Part shown: piece by piece, positions 1 through 6,317 of the stretch
Layout of the letters: each line of letters starts with the position of its first letter
Position numbering within the stretch: position 1 is the stretch's first letter
DNA from: an uncultured Acidimicrobiia bacterium
Lineage (GTDB): Bacteria; Actinomycetota; Acidimicrobiia; UBA5794
Assembly (NCBI GenBank): GCA_905480055.1
Contig: CAJQOW010000174.1
Location: forward strand, 1-6,429
DNA length: 6,429 bases
Direction: 5' to 3'
The notes under the pieces: model-generated
Told to the model about the DNA's origin: nothing
What the model saw: only the letters and a program-made list of their open reading frames with translations
The model's database searches: none
Program-made: the position numbers and the translations under genes

Positions 1-862
1 CGAGCAACGCGATGCCGCCGGCCAGACGCAAGAGAACGGACACGCCAAACGCACCAGCCAACACATCCACGAGGTTAGAGAACGCCAGCGCATCAGCGAG
101 TGAGCCAGCGAGCGTCGTCGATACTCCGACAGCCTCGATCAGCGTGCCGACGAGCACCAGGGCGCCACCCCGTCGAACCCATCGCACCGCTCGTCGTACC
201 TCGTCCTCAGTGCCCGCCAGGGATGTCCCCGCGAACACCAGGGCACCGATTGCGAGGAGTCCGCCGGCCATCAGGATCCACCGGCCAACGGCAGACATCC
301 AGCGACCGACTGTGGCGTCCTGAGCGACTGCAGCTGCAGCCACCTCGAACGCTCTGGGCGGAAGTGAAGTGTTGACAATGATGAGCGGTTCTTCAGAGGC
401 GATCGTTGTCGTGGGCGCCGCCGGAGTCGCACCTTCAGCAGTCGCAACGGTCGATTGAGAGGATGAACCGTCCTGGGCCGAATCAGCCGGAACGGCGACC
501 TCGCCAACCGTTGTGCCCTCGATGACGTGTGCATCCGCTGACTGGACCTTCCAGAACAGGGCATATCGCCCCGACGAGATCGGCTCAACCAGCTCGACGA
601 CAACAGTGTCTTCCGAGGGCTGGAACACCGTGACGTCCATGGTGTGATTGCCGTGCAGTAGCCGCATGCCGCTTTCAACCGGCTCTACTGCGGCCGTGAA
701 CACGAGCTCGAATCGTTCAACCGGCTCGGATACGACTGCGCCGTTGGCGGGTGTTTCTGACACGAGATCTGCATGTGCAAGAGCGGGAATTGCAATCGAG
801 ACCACCCACAACAACGCGATCGTCCCGAACAGCCATCGACCGGTCATCGGGGTTCTGGGCAT
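1..862 (-). CDS. copC: CopC-CopD-type copper resistance/uptake protein (3' end beyond window)
   Basis: Copper-handling membrane protein with an extracytoplasmic CopC domain followed by the beginning of a CopD-like membrane domain, as in YcnJ-type fusions. 287 codons are visible and the frame is still open at the left edge. Residues 7-29 form a signal peptide (TGRW, hydrophobic core, PALA); cleavage after ALA would expose His30 (HADLVSETPANGAVVSEP), matching the mature N-terminal His that binds Cu(II) in CopC. The second copper motif, Asp-x-His, is present as SADAHVIEGTTVGEV (Asp110, His112). A Ser/Thr/Ala/Pro-rich linker (about 125-155) leads to membrane segments near 194-215, 232-252 and 263-287. 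Family knowledge: CopC binds periplasmic copper and CopD is thought to pass it through the membrane. The start at 862 lies 7 bp after the preceding stop, suggesting co-transcription; it lacks a clear Shine-Dalgarno, and Met6 (847) is an alternative. The Met-rich Cu(I) site of some CopC proteins is not evident. Confidence 0.87.
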   Translation of the reverse strand, partial: MPRTPMTGRWLFGTIALLWVVSIAIPALAHADLVSETPANGAVVSEPVERFELVFTAAVEPVESGMRLLHGNHTMDVTVFQPSEDTVVVELVEPISSGRYALFWKVQSADAHVIEGTTVGEVAVPADSAQDGSSSQSTVATAEGATPAAPTTTIASEEPLIIVNTSLPPRAFEVAAAAVAQDATVGRWMSAVGRWILMAGGLLAIGALVFAGTSLAGTEDEVRRAVRWVRRGGALVLVGTLIEAVGVSTTLAGSLADALAFSNLVDVLAGAFGVSVLLRLAGGIALL

Positions 863-869
863 CGACTAC

Positions 870-1688
870 TCAGTTCTCGAGACCGCAGGCTCGTTCACAG
901 AGAAACGGGTTCACGGTGTGGAACCGGCCGTACTCGTTCTCAAGACCTGGGACAACCCACGCGTGCAGCATCCACAGATCCATGCCGTTCACCCAATCGC
1001 CCGGGCACTGCTCACTGACCACGTTCTCATCCTTGATGTAGCCGTTGATGAAGCAGACGCCCAGATGACGATGCCAGGAGTCCTCGTCGCCCACGAAACC
1101 TTCGGGAAGTTCCTCTGACGAGACCCAGTACGAGAAGGCGATCAGCTCCATGGGTTCCCCGCGGACGAGCTCGTCGAACAACAGCATCGAGGGAGCAGCA
1201 GGATCGAACGGGCGATCGACGATCGACCACTTCACGTAGTGGACACCAGCGCCGTCACTGTGGCCCGACGCCAACACGTAGCCGGCAGCCTCGACCTCCT
1301 CGATCGTGTCGAGGCCAGGCACAACCGCGACGGCGGCATCCCATTGGGCATCGAGGGTCCGCTGCTCATCAGCTGTCAGCGCACGAGTCCCGGATGACCC
1401 GCCGTGGTCGTGGTCGTGGTGGTCGTGGCCCTCGCTCTCAGGCACGGGGGATTGCCTCGCTCTCGCCAGCAGCGCTATACCCACCGCTTCCTCACGCGAG
1501 AGCCTGGATCGATCGACGCCATCTTTGAGGATCTCAGCGTCCGCAGCAGCATCCGCAGCCTCCGTGGCGAAGAAGATCGCCAACGAACCGGTGACGATGA
1601 CCATGCCGAGCAGCAGGAGCGCCACGTAACGGGGTACACCGCGCTGCGTGGAGAGCTCGTTGGCCGGCTGTTGGGTGGCGTCGTCCAT
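870..1688 (-). CDS. Membrane-anchored exported protein with His/Asp cluster, function unknown
   Basis: I do not recognise a named family with certainty. The protein has 272 residues. A short cytoplasmic N-terminus is followed by one hydrophobic segment (about 19-40, VPRYVALLLLGMVIVTG...), so the rest probably lies outside the membrane. A His/Asp cluster (GHDHHDHDHGG, 87-97) is a likely metal-binding patch in a flexible linker. The C-terminal domain has features typical of a folded extracytoplasmic module: GHSDGAGVHYVKW (about 142-154), SWHRHLGVCFINGY (about 205-217), MDLWMLHAWVVPGLENEYG (about 236-254), and Cys at about 212, 228, 264 and 268 that could form disulfides or bind metal. Uncharacterised actinobacterial secreted proteins with a similar WMLHxW...P...G.F ending exist, from memory. 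The ATG at 1688 is preferred over an upstream TTG (1727) because GAAGAGG motifs lie just upstream. The CopC-CopD gene follows after 7 bp, so a role in copper or other metal handling is inferred from context, not proven. Confidence 0.8.
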   Translation of the reverse strand: MDDATQQPANELSTQRGVPRYVALLLLGMVIVTGSLAIFFATEAADAAADAEILKDGVDRSRLSREEAVGIALLARARQSPVPESEGHDHHDHDHGGSSGTRALTADEQRTLDAQWDAAVAVVPGLDTIEEVEAAGYVLASGHSDGAGVHYVKWSIVDRPFDPAAPSMLLFDELVRGEPMELIAFSYWVSSEELPEGFVGDEDSWHRHLGVCFINGYIKDENVVSEQCPGDWVNGMDLWMLHAWVVPGLENEYGRFHTVNPFLCERACGLEN

Positions 1689-1689
1689 A

Positions 1690-1705
1690 CCTCTTCGACC
1701 TCTTC
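1690..1705 (-). promoter_or_regulatory. Duplicated ribosome-binding site deciding the start at 1688
   Basis: Two copies of GAAGAGG (minus strand, 1705-1699 and 1696-1690) occur 9 bp apart directly before the ATG at 1688. The upstream copy leaves a 10-base spacer and is usable as a Shine-Dalgarno; the downstream copy is only one base from the ATG, too close to work. This supports ATG 1688 over the TTG at 1727. Confidence 0.5.
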
Positions 1706-1726
1706 GGTGGTCTCGGGGAAGCCACA

Positions 1727-1732
1727 ACCATA
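1727..1732 (-). promoter_or_regulatory. Candidate -10 box for the metal-related gene pair
   Basis: Within the 120-bp spacer between aapP and the His-cluster gene the minus strand reads GCTATGGTTGTGG, with TATGGT in a position that would give a leader of about 30 bases. No good -35 hexamer lies 16-18 bases upstream (TGTCGA at 17). The same TATGGT hexamer is the best -10 candidate before aapQ. Weak evidence: it rests on one hexamer and the spacer length. Confidence 0.22.
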
Positions 1733-1808
1733 GCGACGTCGTTACAGGCTCGACATCGGATCAGCCGACCGCAGGATGGAACCCGGAAACCGAGTCGACC
1801 GCGTATCG

Positions 1809-2585
1809 CTAGAGGATCTGGCTGAGGAACAGCTTCGTGCGGTCGTGCTGCGGGTTGGTGAAGAAGTGCTCCGGGGTGCCCTCCTCGACGATCGTGCCGT
1901 AGTCGAAGAACATCACCCGGTCTGCGACCTCACGAGCGAAACCCATCTCATGGGTTACAACCATCATGGTCATGCCACCCAGGGCGAGCTCCTTCATCAC
2001 ATCGAGCACTTCCTTGATCATCTCAGGGTCAAGTGCCGACGTCGGCTCATCAAAGAGCATGATCTTCGGCTTCATCGCAAGCGACCGCGCAATGGCGACA
2101 CGCTGCTGCTGTCCACCCGAGAGCTGGCCGGGGTACTTGTCCGCCTGCTCAGGAATTCCGACTCGTTCGAGGAGTTCCATGCCGTACTCTTCGGCTTCGG
2201 CCTTTGGCTGCTTCCTAACCCATTGGGGAGCCAGCGTGATGTTGTCGAGGACGCTGAGGTGGGGGAAGAGGTTGAACTGCTGGAACACCATGCCGACCTC
2301 AGAACGAATCTTCTCGATGTTCTTGATGTCGTTGGTCAGCTCGATGCCATCAACGATGATCGTGCCCTCTTGATGGGCTTCGAGCCTGTTGATGCACCTG
2401 ATGTAGGTCGACTTTCCGGAACCCGATGGACCGATGATGACCACCACTTCGCGTTCGCGCACGGTTGCCGTGACACCCTTGAGTGCTTGGAAGTCACCGA
2501 ACCATTTCTTGACGTCCTCGGTGACCACGATGGGGTCGCCAAGCGTCCTTCCTGTGCCTTGCTCGCTCTGCTCGTTGTCCATCAT
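1809..2585 (-). CDS. aapP: General L-amino acid ABC transporter, ATP-binding subunit AapP
   Basis: Cytoplasmic ATPase that powers amino acid import through the AapQ-AapM channel; closest in style to AapP/BztD/GlnQ/GltL of the polar amino acid (PAAT) family. It has 258 residues, about the usual length. All nucleotide-binding motifs are intact: aromatic A-loop region (WFGDFQAL, about 28-35), Walker [10 protein letters not shown] (52-60), Q-loop region [10 protein letters not shown] (100-109), signature LSGGQQQR (155-162), Walker B with catalytic Glu [12 protein letters not shown] (175-186), and H-loop His212 in VVTHEMGFA. The [12 protein letters not shown] stretch is characteristic of amino acid importers. 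The gene begins 19 bp after the aapM stop and ends the aap group. Two adjacent ATGs (2585 and 2582) are possible starts; see the ribosome-binding site entry. The first 15 or so residues are a polar extension before the fold. A substrate cannot be told from the ATPase; broad L-amino acid uptake is inferred from the permeases. Confidence 0.95.
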   Translation of the reverse strand: MMDNEQSEQGTGRTLGDPIVVTEDVKKWFGDFQALKGVTATVREREVVVIIGPSGSGKSTYIRCINRLEAHQEGTIIVDGIELTNDIKNIEKIRSEVGMVFQQFNLFPHLSVLDNITLAPQWVRKQPKAEAEEYGMELLERVGIPEQADKYPGQLSGGQQQRVAIARSLAMKPKIMLFDEPTSALDPEMIKEVLDVMKELALGGMTMMVVTHEMGFAREVADRVMFFDYGTIVEEGTPEHFFTNPQHDRTKLFLSQIL

Positions 2586-2586
2586 G

Positions 2587-2595
2587 CTCCTCTTT
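2587..2595 (-). promoter_or_regulatory. Ribosome-binding site of aapP, favouring the second ATG
   Basis: The minus strand reads AAAGAGGAGC directly before ATGATG. The AGGAG core is one base from the first ATG (2585) but 4 bases from the second (2582). Spacing rules favour Met2 as the actual start, a change of one residue. Confidence 0.5.
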
Positions 2596-2604
2596 GAATA
2601 CTGA

Positions 2605-4488
2605 TCATCGTTCGCCCACGCCGAGCTTCTTCTCGAGACGGAGGCTGATACGGGAGAACGTGAAGGTGAATATCCAGTACACCACAGCAGCGAAGATCAG
2701 CGTCTCCTTGATGGAGCCAAGGAAACTGAACGGCTGGCTCTGTGCAGGAATGATCTGGCGGGCGATGTGGAGGAAGTCGAACAGGCCGACGATCGTCACG
2801 AGCGAGGTGTCCTTGAACAGGGCGATCACCTGGCCGACCAGAGCCGGGATCACGGCCCGCAGAGCCTGAGGAAGTGTGATGAAGACGATCGTCTGGATCG
2901 TCGACATACCCAGCGCTTCTGATGCCTCGCGCTGACCACCGGGAATCGACTGGAGACCACCGCGCACGTTCTCTGCGAGGTAGGCGGCGGAGAAGAAGGT
3001 CATGGCTCCGATGGCCCTGAGGACGCTGCCGAGTTCAATGCCTTCAGGGAGTGCAACCGGGAGCATGAGGAACGCCACGAGCAGCCACGTGATCAGCGGA
3101 ACCCCACGCACGAGCTCGATGTACGCAGTACACAGCAGACGGAAGATGGGCATGGTCGACGTTCGACCAAGCGCAAGGATCACACCCAACGGGAATGACA
3201 ACACGATCGACGTAAAGGCGAGGACGATGGTCAGCGACAAACCACCGAGGAAGAAGCTGCCTGGCACATCGATACCCGAAACCGTGTCAACGGTGAAAAC
3301 GGTGAAGCCGACAATCCCAACAGTGATCAACCACGCGCTGATGATTCCCTTCGACCCGTCACCGCCGAAGCTCGGGGCGGCGAGCGCGAAGACCGCAAGG
3401 GCGAACAGCATGATCCGCCACACGAAGGGCATGGGGATGAACAGCGAGGCGAAAGCAAGAACCAACAGGAAAGCGGCCAGCACTCTGCCAACCTCGCCCA
3501 CGTTCGGTCGACCACTCCACCACAGGACAAGCGTCCCCACGGCGGCGAACACGAGGAAGCCGGTCAGGTGGACCTGTGCGCCCTCAGCCCAATCCCATTG
3601 CGGATCGCGGAGAAGGACAAGCACCAGGACAGGGAATGCGAGCAGCCACAACACGGTGAGGGTCTTCTTGATTGCCCCATCCGCTCCCTTGCCAGCGATG
3701 AACCGGAAGAACCCGTACGTGATCATCGCGACGAGGGCGATAATCGTCCACGGCAGCGTCGTTGATTCTGCGATCGGACGCCACACCTTGACCTGCGGCG
3801 CTCGAATGCCCGCAGCCTCTGCGCCATCGGTGATCGCCATGCCGTCCACGAGCTTGGCTGGCACAGGAACGTTCAACGTCCAGATCACGATCAGCCCGAG
3901 CACGATGAGGACGCCCACGATGCCCATGATGGGGATCAGTTCTTCTTTTACCTTGTCCCCTGCAAGCTTCCTCACGCCATAGCCAGCGAGCAGCAGGATG
4001 GCACCAACGGCAAGCCACCAGATTCGTCCGGTAGATATCCAGCCACCGGCCTCCTCTGGAGTGGGCCCTTCACCGTTGAACGGCCCGAGAAGGCCACCGA
4101 TGAATATCGCAACGCCCACTGCCATGAGCGCTTGACCGACCACACGAGGCTCGGTCTTGCTCCCGATCCTCCAGATGGCAAACGACGCCGCCATCAGGGC
4201 AAACACGATCCCGAGCGTCAACCAAACCCTCCACATGTCGTCGCGGGGGTAGGCCTGGACCATCAGCAGCTTCATGTTGAACGTGACCGCATCCCAACGC
4301 CGGAGCGGTTCAAAGATGAACGCAAGCAAACCCCGATAGGCGAGGAGCACGACGACGATGGAGACCACACTCATGAAGGCGCTTGCCGGCGTCGAGAACA
4401 TGTTGTCCCGAAGCCAGATCGTGGCTCCCTTTGGCGGCGGTTCCGGCGCCAGCTCGAGATCGTCCGGGAGGACTACTGCGTCAGCCAT
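2605..4488 (-). CDS. aapM: General L-amino acid ABC transporter, permease AapM (enlarged)
   Basis: Second membrane subunit of the amino acid importer, AapM/BztC type. It has 627 residues, against about 384 for the rhizobial protein. The family's N-terminal signature is present: [14 protein letters not shown] (25-38), first membrane segment (39-58), and [16 protein letters not shown] (80-95). There follows an unusually long membrane-rich region (about 90-400) with roughly nine or ten further hydrophobic segments. The standard permease domain occupies about 412-616: [20 protein letters not shown] (418-437), [14 protein letters not shown] (458-471), [19 protein letters not shown] (501-519), then the EAA loop that docks onto the ATPase, [20 protein letters not shown] (524-543), ending [17 protein letters not shown] (555-571). 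The start ATG is one base after the aapQ stop (TGATATG) and has GGAG nine bases upstream, inside the end of aapQ, so translation is probably coupled. The C-terminus ends normally. The extra region may be lineage-specific; its function is unknown. Confidence 0.93.
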   Translation of the reverse strand: MADAVVLPDDLELAPEPPPKGATIWLRDNMFSTPASAFMSVVSIVVVLLAYRGLLAFIFEPLRRWDAVTFNMKLLMVQAYPRDDMWRVWLTLGIVFALMAASFAIWRIGSKTEPRVVGQALMAVGVAIFIGGLLGPFNGEGPTPEEAGGWISTGRIWWLAVGAILLLAGYGVRKLAGDKVKEELIPIMGIVGVLIVLGLIVIWTLNVPVPAKLVDGMAITDGAEAAGIRAPQVKVWRPIAESTTLPWTIIALVAMITYGFFRFIAGKGADGAIKKTLTVLWLLAFPVLVLVLLRDPQWDWAEGAQVHLTGFLVFAAVGTLVLWWSGRPNVGEVGRVLAAFLLVLAFASLFIPMPFVWRIMLFALAVFALAAPSFGGDGSKGIISAWLITVGIVGFTVFTVDTVSGIDVPGSFFLGGLSLTIVLAFTSIVLSFPLGVILALGRTSTMPIFRLLCTAYIELVRGVPLITWLLVAFLMLPVALPEGIELGSVLRAIGAMTFFSAAYLAENVRGGLQSIPGGQREASEALGMSTIQTIVFITLPQALRAVIPALVGQVIALFKDTSLVTIVGLFDFLHIARQIIPAQSQPFSFLGSIKETLIFAAVVYWIFTFTFSRISLRLEKKLGVGER

Positions 4489-4489
4489 A

Positions 4490-6070
4490 TCAGCGCTCCA
4501 CCAGTTGCATGCGTCGGTTGAAGTAGTTGACGATCGACGAGATGATCAGACTTCCAGTGAGGAAGAACGCCATCCATATCGTCACAACAGGCAAGGACTG
4601 GCCGGTCTGGTTGATGATGGTTGTTCCGACAGCAACGATGTCTGCGTAGGCGACCGCCAAACCGAGCGACGTGTTCTTGAAGAGGTTGAGGTACTGGTTC
4701 CCGAGCGGTGGCAGGATGATCCTGAATGCCTGGGGAAGGACGATGAGCCTGAGCAGCTGGCTCCTCTTCATTCCAAGGGCCTGTGACGCTTCCGTCTGAC
4801 CCTTGGGAACCGCAAGGATTCCACCACGGACGATCTCGGCGATGAATGCTGCGGTGTAGAGCGTGACACCCGTCCAGATCGAGAAGAACGGAATGGTCAC
4901 GACCATGCCGGTGTCTCCGTACTGCGGGATGGCAGCGCCACCCTTGAGGATCACCTCTGGGCGTTCGAATACGAGAGGTCCACCGGAGCGGACGCCCTCG
5001 ACAACCGTGTTGTAGTTGTCCGTGTTGAACTTGCTCGCAAGCCACGCAAAGAAGTTGGAGAACCCGTCGACGATCAGCTCGGCGACGGCCAACGTCTCGC
5101 CGGCAACGGTTTTGACCTCGAATCCGCTGATGACAAAGGCGAGGAGCGCAATCGCAATACCGGAAAACGCAACGAAGATCACCCGGAACCAATCGTCGTC
5201 GGTCATCTTGCCGAATCCGGCCGGAGTTCGGCGGGACTCGAAGAAGTTCCTGATCCACAGCCCAGCGATCAGAACCGATGCCACGGCAATCGTGATGGGA
5301 ACGAGGATTGGTGGGAGGCCAGCGATCAGATCCGAGATCCAGTTGAAGACGGGTTCAAGCCAACCGAGGATGGGCCATGCAAACCAGCCGACGACCGCAA
5401 AGACGAGCACGGTGAGCGCCCAGAAGCGTCCGCCGTGTCCGGGATTGCCAGTCCGCTCCTGATAGGCCTTGCGCCTCTTGGAGATCCACCGTCCGACGAA
5501 GATACCGGTGACGACGAACACGAGCCACGGCCAGAAGCCGCCGTCAGGGAAGACCCATGCAAAGGCAAAGCCCTTGTTGGAGACTTTGAACCAGTACTCA
5601 CCTACATCGTCAGCCGTCAGGTCTGCCAGGCCGATGGCGAGAGCTGACCAGAAGAAGATCTGGACGAGGAGTGGGATGTTGCGGATCGTCTCGATGTAGA
5701 CAACGGCGATCTTGTTGACGATCCAGTTGCTCGACAGGCGTGCAATGCCGATCAGTGTCCCAAGCAGCGTTGCAACGACGATGCCTGAAATTGCCACGCG
5801 CAGCGTGTTGATCACGCCAACCGTCAGGGCACGAACGCCACTATCAGGGTTCGTGTCGATGCCTTCCCGCAGCCCGATGCCAGGGGGATCTGACAGCCAG
5901 TCCCATCCGAAGGACACGTTCGACTTGGTGAAGTTCGATGTCGCCGTCTGGGCCAGGGTCACGAACACGACGAGCACAACAAGAAGCACGAAGATCTGTG
6001 CAGACCACTTCAGAACCGTGGCGTTGCGCCACAGTGGAGTCTTCTGATGTTCTCGAACCTGGACGGTCAT
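4490..6070 (-). CDS. aapQ: General L-amino acid ABC transporter, permease AapQ (enlarged)
   Basis: First membrane subunit of the amino acid importer, AapQ/BztB type; pairs with AapM in the cytoplasmic membrane. It has 526 residues, against about 400 for the rhizobial protein. Membrane segment 1 is at about 23-42, followed by the family's extracytoplasmic FGWDWLSDPPGIGL (54-67). The permease domain begins at VGVINTLRVAISGIVVAT (84-101), with IARLSSNWIVNKIAVVYIE (109-127) and IRNIPLLVQIFFW (129-141). It is then interrupted by a long insertion (about 142-395) with some four or five hydrophobic segments and basic loops, and resumes at LYTAAFIAEIVRGGILAVPK (404-423) and the ATPase-docking EAA loop, EASQALGMKRSQLLRLIVLP (427-446), ending LNLFKNTSLGLAVAYADI. 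The start at 6070 (MTVQVREHQ) is preferred to the 40-residue upstream extension, which is Arg/Pro/Ser-rich, unlike the family and covers the candidate promoter; GGGGAAGG lies just upstream. It is the first gene of the operon; no binding-protein gene precedes it. Confidence 0.93.
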   Translation of the reverse strand: MTVQVREHQKTPLWRNATVLKWSAQIFVLLVVLVVFVTLAQTATSNFTKSNVSFGWDWLSDPPGIGLREGIDTNPDSGVRALTVGVINTLRVAISGIVVATLLGTLIGIARLSSNWIVNKIAVVYIETIRNIPLLVQIFFWSALAIGLADLTADDVGEYWFKVSNKGFAFAWVFPDGGFWPWLVFVVTGIFVGRWISKRRKAYQERTGNPGHGGRFWALTVLVFAVVGWFAWPILGWLEPVFNWISDLIAGLPPILVPITIAVASVLIAGLWIRNFFESRRTPAGFGKMTDDDWFRVIFVAFSGIAIALLAFVISGFEVKTVAGETLAVAELIVDGFSNFFAWLASKFNTDNYNTVVEGVRSGGPLVFERPEVILKGGAAIPQYGDTGMVVTIPFFSIWTGVTLYTAAFIAEIVRGGILAVPKGQTEASQALGMKRSQLLRLIVLPQAFRIILPPLGNQYLNLFKNTSLGLAVAYADIVAVGTTIINQTGQSLPVVTIWMAFFLTGSLIISSIVNYFNRRMQLVER

Positions 6071-6112
6071 TGGCCTTCCCCGGCGGCAGTAGTTGGGACT
6101 GCCTGTGGGGGC

Positions 6113-6141
6113 ACCATAGACACCATGCTTGGCGCTTTGCA
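6113..6141 (-). promoter_or_regulatory. Candidate aapQ promoter
   Basis: On the minus strand TGCAAA (6141-6136) and TATGGT (6118-6113) are separated by 17 bases, giving a predicted leader of about 35 bases before the aapQ ATG. The -35 matches the TTGACA consensus at only three positions, so the assignment is tentative. The overlap of its -35 with the palindrome at 6134-6149 would suit control by a repressor. Confidence 0.28.
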
Positions 6142-6149
6142 CGCAAAGC
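6134..6149. promoter_or_regulatory. 16-bp perfect palindrome upstream of aapQ, candidate operator
   Basis: GCTTTGC-AC-GCAAAGC is an exact inverted repeat with 7-bp arms about 65-80 bp before the aapQ start. The arms are too close for a normal transcription terminator and no U-tract follows, so a binding site for a dimeric regulator is the more natural reading. The regulator is unknown. No second copy was noticed in the window. Confidence 0.4.
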
Positions 6150-6159
6150 CGCAGCCCCG

Positions 6160-6185
6160 GGGCTCGGGAGCGCGGGCTCGGGAGC
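6160..6185. repeat. GC-rich 12-bp direct repeat, two copies, 14-bp period
   Basis: GGGCTCGGGAGC occurs at 6160-6171 and again at 6174-6185, separated by GC. It lies in the non-coding region between the divergent aapQ and four-helix bundle genes. The period equals that of the AT-richer repeat at 6202-6229, and both sets fall on the same 14-base phase. Confidence 0.8.
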
Positions 6186-6201
6186 CTCACGCGGAAGATT
6201 G

Positions 6202-6229
6202 GAGTTTTGAGTCGTGAGTTTTGAGTCGT
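6202..6229. repeat. 14-bp perfect tandem repeat, two copies
   Basis: GAGTTTTGAGTCGT is repeated exactly head to tail (6202-6215 and 6216-6229). Within each unit GAGT also recurs, a short internal echo. On the minus strand the array lies 10 bases after the stop codon of the C-terminus-like fragment at 6240-6299. From memory, short GAGT-type tandem repeats are often seen near stand-alone four-helix bundle protein genes; this is an unchecked recollection. Confidence 0.85.
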
Positions 6230-6239
6230 GTGTCGACGG

Positions 6240-6299
6240 TCAGCGAGACACCGCCCGAATCAACGCATTGAGCATCCGTCTGACCTCATCGGTGTCGGC
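6240..6299 (-). pseudogene. Possible C-terminal remnant of a four-helix bundle protein (inverted)
   Basis: Read on the minus strand, this stretch encodes ADTDEVRRMLNALIRAVSR followed by TGA. The pattern (E-V-x-R-M-L-N-x-L-I-R-x) is very like the last helix and end of four-helix bundle proteins of the 23S rRNA intervening-sequence type, the same family whose N-terminus begins on the opposite strand 18 bases away. The reading frame stays open to the window edge, but upstream of 6299 it is antisense to the plus-strand gene and no longer looks like the family. It could be a duplicated, inverted gene end, one arm of an inverted repeat flanking the plus-strand gene, or a chance resemblance over 19 residues. 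Confidence 0.4.
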
Positions 6300-6317
6300 G
6301 TGCCGTATGTGTGGGGC

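Larger units (their letters stand above)
1689..1808 (-). other. Spacer between aapP and the metal-related pair, no clear terminator
   Basis: These 120 bases separate the aapP stop (TAG, 1811-1809) from the next start. I looked for a GC-rich stem followed by a U-tract and found only short imperfect pairings (for example CGG-AAA-CCG near 1785-1793) and the 8-bp palindrome CGACGTCG (1734-1741). Read-through from the aap operon is therefore possible, although the spacing is much wider than within either gene group. Confidence 0.4.

Noticed and set aside
271..678. Minus-strand 135-codon frame inside the CopC gene
   Set aside because: It overlaps, in another frame, the longer frame that encodes a signal peptide and CopC motifs; its Arg/Ser-rich composition is that of a shadow frame.
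1689..1727. TTG start giving a 13-residue longer His-cluster protein
   Set aside because: ATG 1688 has a better start codon and GAAGAGG directly upstream; the extension is Arg-rich and adds nothing to the membrane anchor.
1734..1741. Palindrome CGACGTCG in the spacer before the His-cluster gene
   Set aside because: Eight-base GC palindromes are common at this base composition, and it lies between the weak promoter elements with no further symmetry.
1776..2597. Long plus-strand open frame opposite aapP (273 codons)
   Set aside because: It is antisense to a fully intact ABC ATPase with every motif conserved; the translation has no recognisable family features and follows from the codon bias of the minus-strand gene.
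3002..3982. 326-codon plus-strand open frame inside aapM
   Set aside because: Low-complexity Ser/Thr/Pro/Arg composition, antisense to a clear permease; typical shadow frame of a hydrophobic GC-rich gene.
6071..6190. 40-residue N-terminal extension of AapQ
   Set aside because: The extension is Arg/Pro/Ser-rich, unlike the family, and runs through the candidate promoter. The ATG at 6070 has an upstream purine-rich site and gives the normal start.
6238..6296. Two crossing inverted repeats (GGTCAG/CTGACC and GACACCG/CGGTGTC) that could form an RNA pseudoknot
   Set aside because: Arms of 6 and 7 bp in a 60-base stretch are expected by chance fairly often, and the interval overlaps the C-terminus-like coding fragment, which explains the sequence better.
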